Of a DNA stretch of 17,431 nucleotides, positions 1-5,894 are shown piece after piece. The notes below the pieces were generated by a model. That model was given only the letters and a program-made list of their open reading frames with translations, was not told where the DNA came from and did not search any database. The DNA is from Parvibaculum sp. (GTDB lineage Bacteria > Pseudomonadota > Alphaproteobacteria > Parvibaculales > Parvibaculaceae). Within the stretch, counting starts at the first letter, position 1. Every line of letters starts with the position of its first letter. Position numbers and translations under genes: made by a program. The stretch covers positions 1 through 17,431 of the forward strand of contig JAGUWA010000357.1 in assembly GCA_020062605.1 (NCBI GenBank). The letters are read 5' to 3'.

Positions 1-92
1 CGGGCCTTCTTCGCGGCCCGGGCGGGGCGGGCGGGCAGGCCGTCCGCGGGCTCTCTGGACTTGTCGAACAAGCTGGTATCGAACAGTGTCAT
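1..92 (-). CDS. Unidentified leftward gene, N-terminal fragment cut by the window edge
   Basis: An open frame begins at an ATG whose complement is at 90-92 and stays open for 30 codons to the left edge. The visible peptide begins MTLFDTSLFDK and continues into a Pro/Ala/Arg/Lys-rich stretch ending RAAKKA, which looks like a disordered, basic N-terminal tail ahead of a folded domain. I do not recognise the family from so little sequence. A purine-rich GAAAGA lies about 10 bases upstream of the start and could serve as a weak ribosome binding site. The gene is divergent from the response regulator at 304, so the 211-base gap between them must hold promoters for both. It could be a false call, but the divergent arrangement and codon use support it. 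Confidence 0.5.
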   Translation of the reverse strand, partial: MTLFDTSLFDKSREPADGLPARPARAAKKA

Positions 93-196
93 GTGCCCGA
101 TCTTTCATCGCGCCAATCTCGAGCTGCGCGGGTTCTGCGAATCGTTTTCCTGTCTTCTGTCACGCCGGGAATATGGGTGCACCGCAACAAGGTATC

Positions 197-225
197 GTGA
201 CGTTACAATGACACTTATGTGACAG
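197..225 (+). promoter_or_regulatory. Three-fold 11-base direct repeat (RTGAC type), site 1, putative response-regulator operator
   Basis: Three RTGAC heads occur at 197 (GTGACGTT), 208 (ATGACACT) and 219 (GTGACA), spaced exactly 11 bases apart. An 11-base period, about one helical turn, is typical of tandem half-sites for OmpR/PhoB-family regulators. On the complementary strand the heads read CTGTCAC, GTGTCAT and ACGTCAC with four-base spacers, close in layout to a Pho box. The site lies 79 bases before the response regulator start and about 105 bases before the divergent gene at 92, so it could serve either. Matching copies are at 4963-4990 and 15311-15339. Autoregulation by the adjacent regulator, or control by PhoB, are both inferences. 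Confidence 0.65.
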
Positions 226-265
226 CCTCCGCCGGGGCCCATGCGGCGTTTCGCCTGCTAAGTCC

Positions 266-303
266 TTGTGCAGGCGGTTCTTTTCCTGTGCTAGATTATT
301 TTC
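266..303 (+). promoter_or_regulatory. Candidate promoter of the two-component/eptA operon, possibly giving a leaderless mRNA
   Basis: TAGATT at 292-297 resembles a -10 box inside an unusually AT-rich patch. The best -35-like hexamer is TTGTGC at 266-271, but the 20-base spacer is long. Transcription from this -10 would start at about position 304, which is the ATG of the response regulator. No Shine-Dalgarno sequence precedes that ATG, and an in-frame TAG at 292-294 excludes an earlier start. Both facts fit a leaderless message. A weak -35 is also what an activator-dependent promoter would show. Confidence 0.4.
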
Positions 304-978
304 ATGCGTATTCTGATCGTCGAGGATAACCGCCGCCTCGCGGCACTTATCGCCAGGGGCTGCGAAAAGGCAGGCTTTGCCGCTGATACCTGCCATGACC
401 TCGAAGGGGCGCAGGCGGCGCTCGGCACCGCGCGCTACGACATCGTCGTTCTCGATCTCGGCCTGCCCGACGGGGACGGGCTCGATCTTCTCGCCGGGCT
501 CCGGCGGGCAGGGAGCGAGCTTCCCGTCCTCGTGCTGACAGCCCGCGATGCGCTCGAAGCCCGCGTCGAAGGCCTCAATGCCGGGGCGGACGACTATCTC
601 CTCAAGCCCTTCGCGATGGAGGAGCTCGTCGCGCGGCTCCGCGCCCTCCTGCGCCGTCCGGGGCAGGCGCTCGGCCGCATGCTCGTTGCGGGAAATGTCT
701 CGTTCGACACGGTCGCGCGAGAGGTTTCGATCGGCGGCGTGGCCGCTGCCTTTTCCCGCCGCGAAACCGACCTTCTCGAAATCCTCCTCCGCCGCCAGGG
801 ACGCGTCGTGCCGAAGGACGCGATCGAGGAAAGCCTCTATGCCTTCGGAGACGAGGTTTCCTCGAACAGCATCGAGGTCGCGATCCATCGCCTGCGCAAG
901 CGTCTGGGCGATGCGGGAGCCGATGTCGAGGTCCATACGCTGCGCGGCATCGGTTATCTGTTGAGCCCCGCCGCATGA
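304..978 (+). CDS. OmpR/PhoB-family response regulator
   Basis: This 224-residue protein has the two-domain layout and usual length of OmpR-family regulators. The receiver domain covers about residues 1-118, with the acidic pocket E7-D8, phospho-acceptor D51 in VLDLGLPDGDG, T79 in LVLTARD and the conserved K101 in LLKPF. A winged-helix DNA-binding domain follows at about 127-222, ending in the typical RLRKRLGD and TLRGIGYLL segments. It resembles the QseB/PmrA/TctD branch. It should be phosphorylated by the kinase encoded next, whose ATG overlaps its stop as ATGA (975-978). The downstream genes imply control of lipid A and phospholipid modification. The inducing signal cannot be read from the sequence. 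The start is fixed by MRILIVEDN and an in-frame stop just upstream. Confidence 0.93.
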   Translation: MRILIVEDNRRLAALIARGCEKAGFAADTCHDLEGAQAALGTARYDIVVLDLGLPDGDGLDLLAGLRRAGSELPVLVLTARDALEARVEGLNAGADDYLLKPFAMEELVARLRALLRRPGQALGRMLVAGNVSFDTVAREVSIGGVAAAFSRRETDLLEILLRRQGRVVPKDAIEESLYAFGDEVSSNSIEVAIHRLRKRLGDAGADVEVHTLRGIGYLLSPAA

Positions 979-2363
979 AGCGCCTCCGCAACATTGCCTC
1001 GCCGTCGCTGACCGCGCGCCTTACGCGGCGCGTTCTTGTGATCGTGGCTGTGAGCTTTCTGCTGATGCTCGTGATCCTGAAGGTCCAGTATCTGACCGAG
1101 CGGGATTCGCTGCGCGACCGTGGGCTCGAGGCACAGGCGGCCGATGTTGCTTCCTACATAAGCATCGAAGCCGACGGCCGCCCCCGCATTGCCCTGCCCG
1201 AAGCGCTCAAGGAAGGCTACAGCCGCCCGGATCGCCAATACGTCTATCTCGTCGCCGACGCGGAAAGCCGCGTGCTTGCTGCATCGCACGACATCGATCA
1301 GCCGCTTGCGCCTCTTCCCGCGAAGGGAGGGGATCCTTATTTCAGCCATATCGACTTCACAGGGCGCGGTTCCTACTACGGCATCACGGTGCGTCTCGCG
1401 GGCTCGCAGCCGCCGCTCTACCTTCAGGTCGCGCAAGGCTCCGCCCATCCGGACGTGCTCGCCGATTCCCTTGTCGAGGAGTTCCTCGAGCGTTCATGGG
1501 CCTTTCTGGTGGTGCTCGTCCTCGGTATCGTCGCCGTCACGGTCTGGACGGTCCGCCAGTCGCTCGCGCCCGTCAGGCGGCTCTCCTTCCTGGCACGGAA
1601 CATCGGCCCCGCGTCGCTCGACCGGCGTCTGCCGGAGGAAGACATCTCCTCCGAGATCGTGCCGCTGGTGCAGGCAGTGAACAGTTCGCTCCAGCGTATC
1701 GAGGCGGGATACCGGCGCGAACGTGAGTTCACGGCCAATGCCGCGCATGAACTGCGCACGCCGCTTGCCGTGCTCAAGGCGAACATCGAAACGATTACGA
1801 GCCTCGATGAAGTCCCTCAGCTGATCGAGGAACTCGGCGACATCGAGCGCCTTGTCTCGCAGCTTCTCCGCCTTGCGCAGGTGGACAATCTGGTGCTGCG
1901 ACCGGGCGAGGAGGCGGACCTGCATGAAGTGGCTCTTTCCGTCGCGCAGCAGCTTGGGCCGGCGGCGCTCGCGGCGGGCAAGTCCATCGAACTCACGGGC
2001 GAGGGCGGTTCCGTCCCGGTCCGTGGGAATGGCGATTTCCTGGCGCTTGCCCTTCGCAACCTTGTTGAAAACGCGCTCGCCCATACGCCCCGGGGCACGA
2101 GCGTCGAGATCAGGGTGGGGGCGGATGCGAGCCTTGCCGTCATCGACAGCGGCCCGGGCGTCGCTCCCGCCGATGCGGCGCGGATTTTCGAGCGCTTCGT
2201 GCGCGTAAAGCCGGGTGCCTATAACGGCGCGGGCCTTGGCCTCTCCATCGCGCAGCGCATTGCCGCCGTTCATGGCGGTGGCATCGACGTCGGGCAGGCA
2301 CCGGGCCGGGGCGCCGTATTCACCCTTCGCCTGCCTAAAAAGGTCGCACCCCACTCCCTGTAA
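975..2363 (+). CDS. Membrane sensor histidine kinase, partner of the preceding response regulator
   Basis: A 462-residue class I histidine kinase. TM1 is at about residues 18-38, a periplasmic sensor region of about 130 residues follows, and TM2 is at about 175-193. A HAMP region occupies about 194-245. The HisKA domain has the phosphorylated H258 in AAHELRTPLAVL. The ATPase domain has an N box (ALRNLVENALAH, about 358-370), a G1 box (IDSGPGV) and a G2 box (GAGLGLSIAQ, 418-427). It is translationally coupled to the regulator by a 4-base overlap. Layout and neighbours match QseC/PmrB-type sensors that respond to envelope conditions such as cations or antimicrobial peptides, but no ligand motif stands out in the periplasmic part. 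Confidence 0.93.
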   Translation: MKRLRNIASPSLTARLTRRVLVIVAVSFLLMLVILKVQYLTERDSLRDRGLEAQAADVASYISIEADGRPRIALPEALKEGYSRPDRQYVYLVADAESRVLAASHDIDQPLAPLPAKGGDPYFSHIDFTGRGSYYGITVRLAGSQPPLYLQVAQGSAHPDVLADSLVEEFLERSWAFLVVLVLGIVAVTVWTVRQSLAPVRRLSFLARNIGPASLDRRLPEEDISSEIVPLVQAVNSSLQRIEAGYRREREFTANAAHELRTPLAVLKANIETITSLDEVPQLIEELGDIERLVSQLLRLAQVDNLVLRPGEEADLHEVALSVAQQLGPAALAAGKSIELTGEGGSVPVRGNGDFLALALRNLVENALAHTPRGTSVEIRVGADASLAVIDSGPGVAPADAARIFERFVRVKPGAYNGAGLGLSIAQRIAAVHGGGIDVGQAPGRGAVFTLRLPKKVAPHSL

Positions 2364-2375
2364 GCTTGCTGTAAG
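2358..2375 (+). promoter_or_regulatory. Tandem CTGTAAG direct repeat upstream of eptA
   Basis: CTGTAAG occurs at 2358-2364 and again at 2369-2375, separated by four bases, giving an 11-base period. The first copy contains the stop codon of the kinase gene. The spacing is that expected for an OmpR-family dimer site. It lies 94 bases before the chosen eptA start, in the only sizeable gap of the operon, so it may give eptA an additional regulated promoter. The sequence differs from the RTGAC repeats at 197, 4963 and 15311, so it may bind a different regulator or be a degenerate relative. Confidence 0.4.
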
Positions 2376-2401
2376 TCGGCTCCGATGGATTCCACGGAGC
2401 A

Positions 2402-2423
2402 GGCCGGGAAATAGAGCCCGGCC
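2402..2423 (+). other. GC-rich hairpin between the kinase and eptA genes
   Basis: GGCCGGG (2402-2408) and CCCGGCC (2417-2423) form a perfect 7-base-pair stem around an 8-base AT-rich loop. No T run follows, so it is not a standard intrinsic terminator. It could act as an RNA processing or stability element separating the regulator part of the operon from eptA, or as an attenuator. The role is inferred from position only. Confidence 0.45.
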
Positions 2424-2469
2424 CAGCGCATGAAGCGCCGTCGTGCGTGAACTGCCGTCAGGAATCCGG

Positions 2470-4194
2470 ATGCCCCTTTCGAACCTGCTCAAGGCCCTTC
2501 TGCAACGGTTTGGCGCGCTGCGGCTGCCGTCCATGCATCCGCTGGCATTGACCTTCGCGGTCTCGGCGCTGCTCGTGCTTTTCTATAATGGACAGATGTG
2601 GTCGGCGGTGACCGGCTGGTGGCCGGGCCGTTCGCTGCACGATCTGGCCTTTCTGGGCTCGATCGGTCTGTTCCTTGCCATTGCCTTCAACCTGGTCTTG
2701 CAGCCCTTCGCCTTTCCGCGCGTCCTGAAGCCTCTCCTCGTCCTCGTCGTCATGACGGCCGCGGCGGTTTCGTTCTTCGCTTCCGCCTACGGTGCGATGA
2801 TGGACAGGACCATGATCGCCAACGTCATCGAGACGGATACGCGCGAAGTCGGCGATCTGATGAACCTGGGCTTCCTGGTCCATATGGCCCTGTTCGGCAT
2901 TCTTCCGTCGCTTGCCATTGTCGCCGTTCCGCTTCGCCTTTCGGGGTGGCGGCGCGAGGCGCTCTTTCGCGGCGCCACGGTTCTTGGCAGCCTTGCCCTT
3001 GTCGGTCTTTTCGCGGCGGCCTTCTTCCAGGAATATGCGGTTCTGGTTCGGGGACACCGCGAAGTGCGGTTCATGATCAACCCCTCCGCTGCCATTTATG
3101 CTTCCGTGCGCTACGCGACGGCCATTCCCGAGGGAATGGCCGCGCCGTTCGAGCGCATCGCGACGCGGGTGGATCGGGGACCGATACCCATAAGCACGGA
3201 AAGCAGGAAAACCGTTCTGGTGTTTGTCGTCGGCGAGACGGCGCGAGCCGATCACTTCTCGCTCAACGGATATGACCGCGACACCAACCCCGAGCTGGAA
3301 AAACGCGGCGTGGTGAGCTTCGGCGAAGTGCGGTCCTGCGGCACGTCGACGGCTGAATCCGTGCCCTGCATGTTTTCTGACCTCGACCGCTCGCATTATT
3401 CGGCGACGAAGGCGCAATCGCGCGAGAACCTGCTCGATATTCTCGTTCGCGCCGATGTCGACGTACTCTGGCTGGAAAACAATTCAAGCTGCAAAGGTGT
3501 CTGTGCGCGCGTGCCGAGCGAGACGACGTGGAGTCTTGACGACAAGCGCTATTGCAAAGACGGCGATTGTCTGGACGATCTGCTCGTCGAGCAGCTTCGG
3601 GACGCGCTTGTGGCCAACGACCGAGACCTTGTCGTCGTGCTGCACCAGATCGGCAGTCACGGTCCTTCCTATTTCAAACGCTACACCGCCGACTACCGGG
3701 TCTTCGCGCCCACATGCGACACCAACCAGCTTCAGTCCTGCTCGCGCGAGGAGATCGTCAACACCTATGACGATTCGATCCTCTACACGGATCGCATTCT
3801 GTCCGAGGTGATCGACGTGCTCGCCGGGGCGTCGGACCGCTTCAACACCGCCTTCCTCTACGCCTCGGATCACGGCGAGTCGCTTGGCGAGGGCGGCATG
3901 TATCTCCATGGCATGCCCTACGCGTTTGCGCCGGACACACAGAAGCATGTGCCCATGCTGTTCTGGGCCTCGCGCGGATACCGCGCCGCGTCCGGGCTCG
4001 ACATGGCTTGCGTTCGCAACGAGGCGGGCGCGGAGTACAGCCATGACAACCTCTTCCATTCCGTGCTTGGGATGTTCGGTGTCCGCACCGACGTCTATCG
4101 GGCCGATCTCGATGTGTTCGCGTCCTGTCGTCCAGGCGTGATCATAGCTCACGAGGCGGGCTCTCCCGCCCCAGACCAGACGGCCCGCCCGTGA
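2470..4194 (+). CDS. eptA: Lipid A phosphoethanolamine transferase, EptA/MCR family
   Basis: A 574-residue inner-membrane enzyme that transfers phosphoethanolamine from phosphatidylethanolamine to lipid A, lowering surface negative charge and typically raising polymyxin resistance. The N-terminal third has about five membrane segments (roughly residues 25-190). The periplasmic sulfatase-like domain has zinc and catalytic residues E256 in GETARADHFSLNGY, nucleophile T294 in CGTSTAESVPCMFS, and D467-H468 in SDHGESLGE. Substrate-site histidines H397 and H480 match those of MCR-1, and paired cysteines typical of the domain are present. ATG 2470 was chosen because AGGA sits 6 bases upstream; a GTG at 2443 would add 9 residues. 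Its stop overlaps the PAP2 gene start. Location behind a two-component system mirrors the PmrAB-EptA arrangement. Confidence 0.93.
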   Translation: MPLSNLLKALLQRFGALRLPSMHPLALTFAVSALLVLFYNGQMWSAVTGWWPGRSLHDLAFLGSIGLFLAIAFNLVLQPFAFPRVLKPLLVLVVMTAAAVSFFASAYGAMMDRTMIANVIETDTREVGDLMNLGFLVHMALFGILPSLAIVAVPLRLSGWRREALFRGATVLGSLALVGLFAAAFFQEYAVLVRGHREVRFMINPSAAIYASVRYATAIPEGMAAPFERIATRVDRGPIPISTESRKTVLVFVVGETARADHFSLNGYDRDTNPELEKRGVVSFGEVRSCGTSTAESVPCMFSDLDRSHYSATKAQSRENLLDILVRADVDVLWLENNSSCKGVCARVPSETTWSLDDKRYCKDGDCLDDLLVEQLRDALVANDRDLVVVLHQIGSHGPSYFKRYTADYRVFAPTCDTNQLQSCSREEIVNTYDDSILYTDRILSEVIDVLAGASDRFNTAFLYASDHGESLGEGGMYLHGMPYAFAPDTQKHVPMLFWASRGYRAASGLDMACVRNEAGAEYSHDNLFHSVLGMFGVRTDVYRADLDVFASCRPGVIIAHEAGSPAPDQTARP

Positions 4195-4913
4195 GCGACA
4201 CTTTGGCTGGCACCTCGCGCTGCGGCTTCCTGCGCTCGCCGGAAGTCGTTCTCTCCCTCGCCGCCATCGCGGTACTGACGCTCTGGCCTCCCGTGCATGC
4301 TCTCGATCTCCGGCTTGCGGCGCCCTTCTTCGATGCGGCGGCAGGCTCGTGGTTCTTCCCGCCGGATGACAGGGGGGCGGCCTTCTGGCTCTTCTATCGC
4401 GGTCCGAAAATATTTCTCGTCGTGGCAAGCGCCGTCTCGCTTCTGTGGCTCGCGTGGCGCGGCGTCACGAAGCGCTGGCGATCCTTCGACACGCGTTTCC
4501 TTGCGGGGCTCCTCGTTCTCGGGCTGACGGCGCTTCTCGTCGGCCTCATCAAGAATTCGACAGGCGTTTCCTGTCCGGTTCAGGAAACCGTCTTCGCCGG
4601 TCCCTACCCGCATGTCGCGATCTGGGACCGTCTCTTCGCTCTCGTTCCGTCCAATGAGCATTTGCGCTGCTGGCCGGCGGGACATGCCACTGCCGGATTC
4701 GGACTCCTCGGCATTCGCGTCCTGGCACCTGTCCATGCGCGCGCCTCCTGGCGCTATCTGATGCCAGGGCTCACGGCTGGTTGGGTGCTCGGCCTCTATC
4801 AGATGGCCCGGGGACAACATTATTTCTCCCACACCATCGTCACCATGGCGATCGCTCTCCTCCTCTCGGCCGCTGCCATCGCGATTCTCGACCGGATCGA
4901 GGATCGCGGTTGA
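4191..4913 (+). CDS. PAP2-family integral membrane lipid phosphatase
   Basis: A 240-residue membrane protein starting at a GTG that overlaps the eptA stop (GTGA, 4191-4194), so the two are translationally coupled. PAP2 motifs are present in variant form: K121 followed by C128-P129 where the classical motif has R-P, PAGH at 162-165 for motif 2, and R207 x2 H210 with H214 for motif 3. This cysteine-proline variant belongs, as I recall, to a PAP2 subgroup with RGxHFxSH-type third motifs, often membrane phosphatases near lipid A genes. Likely substrates are lipid phosphates at the inner membrane, such as phosphatidic acid, undecaprenyl diphosphate or lipid A phosphates. The exact substrate cannot be read from the sequence. 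Confidence 0.85.
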   Translation: MSDTLAGTSRCGFLRSPEVVLSLAAIAVLTLWPPVHALDLRLAAPFFDAAAGSWFFPPDDRGAAFWLFYRGPKIFLVVASAVSLLWLAWRGVTKRWRSFDTRFLAGLLVLGLTALLVGLIKNSTGVSCPVQETVFAGPYPHVAIWDRLFALVPSNEHLRCWPAGHATAGFGLLGIRVLAPVHARASWRYLMPGLTAGWVLGLYQMARGQHYFSHTIVTMAIALLLSAAAIAILDRIEDRG

Positions 4914-4962
4914 CCGGGGATTGTTTTTTCCGGCTAATCGGGCATCGCCGTCGCGGCGGTAT

Positions 4963-4990
4963 GTGACGTTTCGATGACATTCGTGTGACA
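4963..4990 (+). promoter_or_regulatory. Three-fold 11-base direct repeat (RTGAC type), site 2, upstream of the lipid kinase
   Basis: RTGAC heads at 4963 (GTGACGTT), 4974 (ATGACATT) and 4985 (GTGACA) repeat with an exact 11-base period and match site 1 unit by unit, including G after the first RTGAC and A after the second and third. The bases after both sites are also alike (AGCCTCCG). The site ends 22 bases before the TTG start of the lipid kinase, in the only gap between it and the eptA-PAP2 operon. GATATC at 5001-5006 could serve as a -10 element. It probably places the kinase under the same regulator as the operon at 304. Confidence 0.65.
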
Positions 4991-5012
4991 ACAGCCTCCG
5001 GATATCCCCGCT

Positions 5013-5894
5013 TTGGCGCTTCGCCGCTTCATTCACATCATCCTCAATCCGACCGCCGGCAGGCGTAAGCGTCACCTGCTGGATGACGTCGTCGGGCGCC
5101 TGCGCGCTGCCGGTGCGGATGTGACGATCGAGCTTACCGAGGCAGCCGGGCATGCAACGCAGCTTGCGCGTGCCGCCGCCCGCGCGGGCCATGCGGATGT
5201 GATCGTGGCGGCGGGTGGCGATGGCACGATCAACGAAGTCGCGCGCGGATTGCTCGGGCAGGGCGTACCGCTCGGCATCGTGCCGCTCGGCACGGCGAAT
5301 GTTCTTGCCATCGAGATCGGACTTCCTCAGAGGGCGGAGGATGTGGCGTCGATGCTGCTCGGAGGCCCGGCGGAACTCGTCGGAACGGGTCTCGTTCAGA
5401 ACGAGATTTTTCTCATGATGGTCGGCATCGGCTTCGATGGCGAGATCGTCCACGGCATCGATCCGAAGTTGAAACGTCTATGGGGCAAAGGCGCTTTCAT
5501 CTGGTCGGGCCTCAAGACATGGGTGCGCGGGCCTGCACATGACATTCGTCTCGTCGTGGACGGTCGCGAGAAACGTGCCGCCTGGGCCATCGTCACCAAT
5601 GGCCGCCACTATGCGGGGCCCTTCGTGCTTGCGCCCGATGCCGACATAACGCATCCGGGGCTCACGCTCTTTTTGTTCAAGAAACCTTCGCGGTTTGCCT
5701 TCGCGGTTTATCTTGCCGCGCTGGGGCTCGGGATCGTGCCGCGTCTTTCAAGCGTCGAGGTTCTGCCTGCGCGTCGCATCGATGTTCCGCAACCGGAAGG
5801 TCTTGCGGTTGAGGTCGACGGCGACGATCGCGGCTTCCTGCCGCAGACCATCGAGCGCGGCACGCAATTCCTGAGGATGGTGATTCCCGGTTAG
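5013..5894 (+). CDS. Diacylglycerol/lipid kinase of the YegS/DgkB (LCB5) family
   Basis: A 293-residue soluble lipid kinase, normal family length. The N-terminal catalytic domain has ILNPTAGRR near residue 10, the nucleotide-binding GGDGTINEVARGL (68-80) and PLGTANVLA (91-99); the C-terminal beta domain includes EVDGDDRGFLP. Such enzymes phosphorylate diacylglycerol or related lipids at the cytoplasmic membrane face using ATP. Start: an in-frame TGA at 4986-4988 and the lack of ATG or GTG before the first motif leave TTG 5013 as the best start, with only a weak GGAT 9 bases upstream. It follows the eptA-PAP2 operon by 99 bases and carries the shared repeat element. EptA releases diacylglycerol, so a recycling role is plausible. 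The last bases overlap the stop of the convergent gene. Confidence 0.88.
   Translation: MALRRFIHIILNPTAGRRKRHLLDDVVGRLRAAGADVTIELTEAAGHATQLARAAARAGHADVIVAAGGDGTINEVARGLLGQGVPLGIVPLGTANVLAIEIGLPQRAEDVASMLLGGPAELVGTGLVQNEIFLMMVGIGFDGEIVHGIDPKLKRLWGKGAFIWSGLKTWVRGPAHDIRLVVDGREKRAAWAIVTNGRHYAGPFVLAPDADITHPGLTLFLFKKPSRFAFAVYLAALGLGIVPRLSSVEVLPARRIDVPQPEGLAVEVDGDDRGFLPQTIERGTQFLRMVIPG

Noticed and set aside
1..20. Inverted repeat CGGGCC/GGCCCG at the left edge as a terminator
   Set aside because: It lies within the open frame of the leftward gene and has no T run.
4914..4940. T-rich stretch after the PAP2 gene (six T at 4924-4929) as a terminator
   Set aside because: No stable stem precedes the T run; the nearby CGGT/ACCG pairing leaves a two-base loop.
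4149..5453. A 434-codon leftward open frame spanning the PAP2 and lipid kinase genes
   Set aside because: It overlaps two supported genes and the intergenic operator, is extremely charged and matches no family.
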